From Faecalibacterium prausnitzii (GTDB taxonomy: Bacteria > Bacillota > Clostridia > Oscillospirales > Ruminococcaceae), in the NCBI GenBank assembly GCA_004558805.1, contig SFDE01000033.1, positions 1-9,668 on the forward strand: DNA of 9,668 nucleotides, given 5' to 3'. How positions within the stretch are numbered: position 1 is the stretch's first letter; every line of letters begins with the position of its first letter. The notes under the pieces are model-generated. The model was not told where the DNA came from, made no database searches, and saw nothing but the letters and a program-made list of their open reading frames with translations. Of this stretch, positions 5,991-9,668 are shown piece after piece. The translations under genes and the position numbers were made by a program.

Positions 5991-7046
5991 ATGGCAACCA
6001 AGGTCACCATTCAGGATATTGCAAACGAACTGCAACTTTCCCGCAACACAGTTTCAAAGGCCATCAACAACACCGGTGTGCTGGCAGATGCCACACGGGA
6101 GAAGATCCTGCGCAAAGCCGCCGAAATGGGCTATAAGCAGTTTGCCTATCTGCCGCTGTTTCAGGGAGACGCTGCAAAAGCAGCAGAGTCTTCCATTCTG
6201 CCGAGTGACAAACGGGAGATCGCCATGCTGACGACCCAGTTTCTGAGCAGCTCTCACTTTTCCTCCATGATGCTGGATCGTTTCCAGTCGGAAATCGACC
6301 ATCTGCACAGCAGCATGACCATTCATCGCATTTCTCCCATAGAGCTGAAAGAGAAAAAACTTCCATCTTCTCTCAACATCCAGCGCACAGCCGGCATCAT
6401 CTGCTTTGAAGTATTCGACTATGACTACGCACAGATGCTGTGCGATCTGGATGTTCCGCTGCTGTTTGTAGACACCCCTGTGATGGATATGCGTCCTCCT
6501 CTTAAAGCTGACCGCCTTTATATGGAAAACCGCATTGAGATCCAGAATGCGGTTGCCCACATGGTCCAGCGCGGCAAAAAACGCATCAGCTTTGCGGGGG
6601 ATAAAAACCACTGTCAGTCCTTCTTTGAGCGTTATATGGCTTATAAGGATGCAGTGGAGCACTTTGGTCTGACAGAAGGTCTGAGCACCTGTGCGATGCC
6701 ATCTGGACAGCAGGACTATCCGGTATCCCTGTACGAAACCATGCGTCGGTTCAAAACGATGCCGGATGCCTTTGTCTGCGCCAATGACTTTGTTGCCATG
6801 GATCTGGTCAAGGCCTTGAATGAGCTGGGATATTCGGTTCCCGATGATATCTGGGTCTGCGGCTTCGATGACAGTCAGGAGGCTTCCTACTTTGCCCCCC
6901 GTCTGACTTCGATCCATATCCATGAACAGATCATGGGCTACACCGCTGCCAATCTGCTTGTGACCCGCATCGAAGAACCCTCGCTGAACTATCGCACCGT
7001 CTATACAGAAACCAACCTGATCCTGCGCGAATCCACAGGAGATTGA
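5991..7046 (+). CDS. LacI-family transcriptional regulator of the sucrose/fructoside locus
   Basis: A 351-residue DNA-binding repressor. The N-terminal helix-turn-helix is textbook LacI: TIQDIANELQLSRNTVSKAINN (residues 6-27), with Arg18-Asn19 at the positions that set half-site specificity in the family. TREKILRKAAEMGY follows. A periplasmic-binding-protein-like effector domain occupies the rest, with the family motif VPDDIWVCGFDDSQEASYFAPRLTSIHI near the C-terminus. The usual hinge-helix pattern (N-x-x-A-R-x-L) is not evident after MGY; instead there is KQFAYLPLFQG. The ribosome site is weak (AAAGAGA at about 5977-5983). It is divergent from the permease operon and heads the yesL-fructokinase operon, so a sugar such as sucrose or fructose, or a phosphate of it, is the likely inducer. 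Operator candidates lie on both promoters, and one indicates autoregulation. The effector is inferred from context only. Confidence 0.93.
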   Translation: MATKVTIQDIANELQLSRNTVSKAINNTGVLADATREKILRKAAEMGYKQFAYLPLFQGDAAKAAESSILPSDKREIAMLTTQFLSSSHFSSMMLDRFQSEIDHLHSSMTIHRISPIELKEKKLPSSLNIQRTAGIICFEVFDYDYAQMLCDLDVPLLFVDTPVMDMRPPLKADRLYMENRIEIQNAVAHMVQRGKKRISFAGDKNHCQSFFERYMAYKDAVEHFGLTEGLSTCAMPSGQQDYPVSLYETMRRFKTMPDAFVCANDFVAMDLVKALNELGYSVPDDIWVCGFDDSQEASYFAPRLTSIHIHEQIMGYTAANLLVTRIEEPSLNYRTVYTETNLILRESTGD

Positions 7047-7063
7047 GCGAAAGGAGAACCCCC

Positions 7064-7714
7064 ATGCGTGACCTGTGCAATACGGACAAGCCGCTGTTTG
7101 CCGTGCTGACGAAATTGACTTACAGTGCTTACCTGAACATCTTATGGCTGGTGTGCAGCCTGCCCATCGTTACCATAGGGGCTTCTACGACCGCCTTGTT
7201 CTACGTCACACTCAAAATGGCAGAAGATCGGGACGATGGTCTGACCCGGATGTTTTTTAAGGCGTTCCGGGAAAATTTTAAGCCTGCCACAAAACTCTGG
7301 CTTATCCTGCTGGCAGTGGGCTGTTTTCTGGCTGCGGATGGCTTTGTGCTGAGCCGAATGTGGAGCGAAAACATTTTCTGGACGCTGCTCACTGCAGTGC
7401 TTATTGGTGCGGCAGTTCTGTACGGCATCGTTCTGCTGTATGCCTTTCCTCTGCTGGCACGGTTTGAAAACACCACCTTCGGCATCCTGAAAACAGCGTT
7501 TCTCGTGGGTGTCCGGTATCTGTTTTGCACCCTGCTGATGGCGGCGATCTATGGCGTCATGGGGTACGTCATCGTGTTTGTGTTCACGCCTGCGTTCCTG
7601 CTGGGCATGGGCTTCTGCGCCATGCTCTGCTCCTTTCTGATGCTTCGGATCCTCTATCTGATCGGCGGAGACCCTGATGCAGTACACGAGGAATACGACC
7701 ATGACAAAAACTGA
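7064..7714 (+). CDS. yesL: YesL family (DUF624) membrane protein
   Basis: A 216-residue integral membrane protein with about five hydrophobic helices (near residues 22-50, 78-98, 104-130, 143-165 and 170-195). The N-terminal stretch LNILWLVCSLPIVTIGASTTALFYVTLKM is the diagnostic DUF624 pattern. YesL proteins are recurrently encoded beside LplB/YtcP-type ABC importers in Firmicutes, but their biochemical role is not established; an accessory role for the transporter is a common guess. The start at 7064 is chosen for AAGGAG (7051-7056) with 7-nt spacing; a TTG at 7043 overlapping the lacI stop is rejected. It begins 17 bp after lacI and overlaps the next gene by 14 bp. Confidence 0.85.
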   Translation: MRDLCNTDKPLFAVLTKLTYSAYLNILWLVCSLPIVTIGASTTALFYVTLKMAEDRDDGLTRMFFKAFRENFKPATKLWLILLAVGCFLAADGFVLSRMWSENIFWTLLTAVLIGAAVLYGIVLLYAFPLLARFENTTFGILKTAFLVGVRYLFCTLLMAAIYGVMGYVIVFVFTPAFLLGMGFCAMLCSFLMLRILYLIGGDPDAVHEEYDHDKN

Positions 7715-8318
7715 CCGGGATACGCTCCGCTCCCTCCATGGGCGCAAAAAGTGGGAGCACATCTGGGCATATTACAAGCTGCCCATTGCGATCGTGCTCA
7801 TCGTCGTCTATATCCTTGGCTATGCAGCCTACCGTCATGTGACGAAAAAAGAGGATGTGCTTTACCTTGGTCTGGTAAATATCACTGCCGGGTCTGATCT
7901 GACGGAACAGCTTACCACCGGCTTTGCCAAGGCGCAGGGTCTGACCAAAAAGCAACAGGTCGATCTGCTGTCCGGCTTGCTGCTCAGCGAGAGCGAAAGC
8001 GCAGAGGAGCAGTATGTCTATGCTTCGGAGATGAAGCTGCTGGGTGCAGTCAGTGCCCAGCGATTGGATGTTGTTCTGATGGACGAATATGCACGGGATC
8101 GACTGTTGGCAGATGATTATTTTCTCGATCTGCGGACGCTGGATGCGTCTTTCCGTGCACTGTCGGGTCTGAACGCCGGTGGGACCGTGCTGGATATTTC
8201 GGACACGCCGTTTGTCAGGCAGGCAGGTTTTTCTGGCAGGGTCTATCTTGGGGTAGTGCAGAATGCACCGCACCCGGAGCGTGCAGCCGCTTACATTCAT
8301 TATCTGTTCCAGCGGTAA
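7701..8318 (+). CDS. Uncharacterised single-pass membrane protein paired with YesL
   Basis: A 205-residue protein with a basic cytoplasmic N-terminus (RKKWEHIWAYYKLPI), one membrane helix at about 27-44, and an extracytoplasmic domain of about 160 residues. That domain contains DVLYLGLVNITAGSDLTEQLTTGF, YASEMKLLGAVSAQRLDVVLMDE and DDYFLDLRTL. The 'lyLglVN' strand and 'rLDVVLMDeyA' segment recall periplasmic-binding-protein folds, where a captured ligand or target is read out, but I cannot assign a named family. Similar proteins next to yesL in other Clostridia are familiar to me only as hypotheticals. The start at 7701 is supported by GAGGA (7688-7692), 8 nt upstream, within the end of yesL; the 14-bp overlap suggests coupled translation. 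Its place between regulator and fructokinase argues for a role in sensing or stabilising the transporter, which is inference. Confidence 0.75.
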   Translation: MTKTDRDTLRSLHGRKKWEHIWAYYKLPIAIVLIVVYILGYAAYRHVTKKEDVLYLGLVNITAGSDLTEQLTTGFAKAQGLTKKQQVDLLSGLLLSESESAEEQYVYASEMKLLGAVSAQRLDVVLMDEYARDRLLADDYFLDLRTLDASFRALSGLNAGGTVLDISDTPFVRQAGFSGRVYLGVVQNAPHPERAAAYIHYLFQR

Positions 8319-8354
8319 TCGTTGGGTTTCACATCAGGAATAAGGAGATTTATT

Positions 8355-9287
8355 ATGGACATTTTAACGATTGGTGAAGTTTTGATCGACCTGACCCAGA
8401 CCGGCAAGGATGAAAAGGGCATCCCCCAGTTTGCCGCAAACCCCGGCGGTGCCCCGGCAAATCTGGCGGTGGCTGCTTCCAGACTGGGCGCACAGACCGC
8501 CTTTATCGGCAAGGTGGGTGCGGATGCCTTTGGTCGCTACCTGAAAGAGGTTCTGGCAGAGAACAAGGTGGACGTTTCCGGCATGGCGGTGGATGCAGAC
8601 CACCCCACCACCATGGCTGTGGTCTCGGTGGATGCCACCGGCGAGCGGGATTTCAGCTTCTACCGCAGTGCCAACGCTGACGTGATGCTGTGCAAAGAGG
8701 ATATTTCGGACGAGGCTCTGAAAGCTGCCAAAATCGTCCACTTCGGCTCTGTGAGCCTCACCGCTGACCCCTCCCGCACTGCCACGCTGGACGCTGCTGC
8801 CCGTGCCAAAAAGCTGGGTGCTACCATCACCTACGACCCCAACTACCGTGCCAACCTCTGGAAGAACAAAGAAGATGCTGTGGCACAGATGAAAGCTCCC
8901 CTGCCGCTGGTGGATATCCTGAAGGTGTCCGATGAGGAACTGCCCCTGCTCACCGGCACCACCGACTGTGAAAGCGGCACGGCACAGCTGGCACAGAACG
9001 GCATCCGGCTGATTTTCGTCACCCTGGGACCGGACGGCGTATTCTACCGCTTTGGGGATAAGACCGGTCATGTGGCGGGCGTCCCCTGCAAGGTAGGCGA
9101 CACCAACGGCGCAGGCGACACCTTCTTTGGTGCGGCACTTTCCAAGCTCTGCAAGGAGGAGCTGGACACCCTGACGGTGGACAAACTGGAAAGCATTCTT
9201 GCCTTTGCCAACAAGGCGGCAAGCATCACCACCAGCCGGCATGGTGCTATCCCCGCCATGCCCACCCTTGCGGAAGTGGAGGGCTGA
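8355..9287 (+). CDS. scrK: Fructokinase, PfkB/ribokinase family
   Basis: ATP-dependent kinase converting the fructose released by GH32 into fructose-6-phosphate in the cytoplasm. It has 310 residues, the normal length. PfkB signatures are clear: IGEVLIDL at 6-13, the sugar-binding NPGGAPANLAVAASRLG from Asn29, and the anion-hole/catalytic motif DTNGAGDTFFGAAL with catalytic Asp255. GGAPANLAVAASRLG plus YDPNYRANLW fits the fructokinase branch rather than ribokinase. The start at 8355 has AAGGAG (8342-8347) at 7 nt; an in-frame ATG at 8322 has no such site. The gap to the preceding gene is only 36 bp with no promoter or terminator seen, so it is in the lacI-yesL transcript. The next gene begins 3 bp after its stop. 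Confidence 0.92.
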   Translation: MDILTIGEVLIDLTQTGKDEKGIPQFAANPGGAPANLAVAASRLGAQTAFIGKVGADAFGRYLKEVLAENKVDVSGMAVDADHPTTMAVVSVDATGERDFSFYRSANADVMLCKEDISDEALKAAKIVHFGSVSLTADPSRTATLDAAARAKKLGATITYDPNYRANLWKNKEDAVAQMKAPLPLVDILKVSDEELPLLTGTTDCESGTAQLAQNGIRLIFVTLGPDGVFYRFGDKTGHVAGVPCKVGDTNGAGDTFFGAALSKLCKEELDTLTVDKLESILAFANKAASITTSRHGAIPAMPTLAEVEG

Positions 9288-9290
9288 ACC

Positions 9291-9668
9291 ATGGCAACAA
9301 AACAGGAATTCGCATCCCGGTTTGCCAAGCACAAGGACGAGCTGGAATGGCTGTTCATGGAGCTGTACCACAACCGGGAAGGGCTGGAGGTTCTGGAGCG
9401 GGAGATGGCAGACGCCTACAACGCCCGCAGCGCCGAGCTGAAAGCGCTGGACAAGGCACGCTCTGCCGACCCGGAGTGGTACAAGCGGGGCAATATGTTC
9501 GGCATGACCATGTACACCGATCTTTTTGCCGGAAATCTGAAAGAACTGGCAAAGAAGCTGCCCTACCTCAAGGAGCAGAAGCTGACTTATCTGCACCTGA
9601 TGCCCCTTTTGCAGATGCCCCATCCCCACAACGACGGCGGCTATGCAGTGGAGGATTTTGACACCGTA
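9291..9668 (+). CDS. Amylosucrase-like GH13 enzyme, N-terminal part (cut by window end)
   Basis: The first 126 residues of a glycoside hydrolase family 13 protein; the rest lies beyond 9668. The segment WYKRGNMFGMTMYTDLFAGNLKELAKKLPYLKEQKLTYLHLMPLL...NDGGYAVEDF is the N-terminal domain and the first barrel strands of the amylosucrase-type subfamily. There, YLHLMPLL and NDGGYAV are characteristic, and the helical N-terminal extension (residues 1-60) also fits. Amylosucrases transfer the glucosyl unit of sucrose to alpha-glucan and release fructose; related members hydrolyse or isomerise sucrose. Catalytic residues are outside the window, so activity is unconfirmed. The start has GGAGGG (9278-9283) at 7 nt. 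Three bp separate it from fructokinase, whose substrate would be the fructose released. Confidence 0.85.
   Translation, partial: MATKQEFASRFAKHKDELEWLFMELYHNREGLEVLEREMADAYNARSAELKALDKARSADPEWYKRGNMFGMTMYTDLFAGNLKELAKKLPYLKEQKLTYLHLMPLLQMPHPHNDGGYAVEDFDTV

Noticed and set aside
8364..9629. Minus-strand open frame (421 codons) spanning fructokinase and the GH13 start
   Set aside because: It crosses two well-supported plus-strand genes with strong ribosome sites and shows no recognisable motif.
1..9668. tRNA, rRNA, integrase or transposase genes
   Set aside because: No cloverleaf with a TTCGA-type arm, no ribosomal RNA sequence and no recombinase motifs were seen on either strand.

Overview
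The window looks like a chromosomal carbohydrate-use locus from a gut Firmicute of the Faecalibacterium / Oscillospiraceae type. This rests on the moderately GC-rich coding sequence, strong GGAGG-type ribosome binding sites, the lipoprotein style of the binding protein, and the family mix (LplB/YtcP-type ABC permeases, YesL, cytoplasmic GH32, PfkB fructokinase, amylosucrase-like GH13). The genus is inferred from protein flavour and is not proven by any marker gene.

Layout. Positions 1-240 hold a hairpin-rich stretch and a doubtful reading frame, followed by a small conserved-hypothetical gene (240-491, DUF6061-like). A 15-bp-stem terminator (502-542) separates it from a minus-strand operon read from right to left: promoter (5723-5751), permease 1 (5609-4662), permease 2 (4648-3743), a binding lipoprotein gene broken by a frameshift and probable internal deletion (3666-2076), and a GH32 beta-fructosidase (2051-576). 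A 381-bp AT-rich divergent control region (5610-5990) follows. On the plus strand come a LacI-family regulator (5991-7046), yesL (7064-7714), an uncharacterised single-pass membrane protein (7701-8318), fructokinase (8355-9287), and the start of an amylosucrase-like GH13 enzyme (9291 onward, cut by the window end).

How it fits together. Sucrose or short fructo-oligosaccharides would enter unphosphorylated through the ABC permeases. The cytoplasmic GH32 enzyme would release fructose, and fructokinase would phosphorylate it. The GH13 enzyme may use sucrose as a glucosyl donor. No PTS gene and no transporter ATPase is visible, so a shared ATPase encoded elsewhere is presumed.

The control region is unusually legible. 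Each side has a near-consensus sigma-A promoter with a 17-bp spacer (TTGACA/TATAAA toward the transporter, TTGACT/TATACT toward lacI). At least five copies of an operator-like core resembling GTGCA-WW-TGCAC lie on or near these promoters, one of them inside the lacI promoter spacer. A perfect 22-bp tandem duplication sits in the lacI leader. The points most worth a second look are the broken binding-protein gene, the AT-centred operator array, and the yesL plus companion membrane pair inside a sucrose operon.
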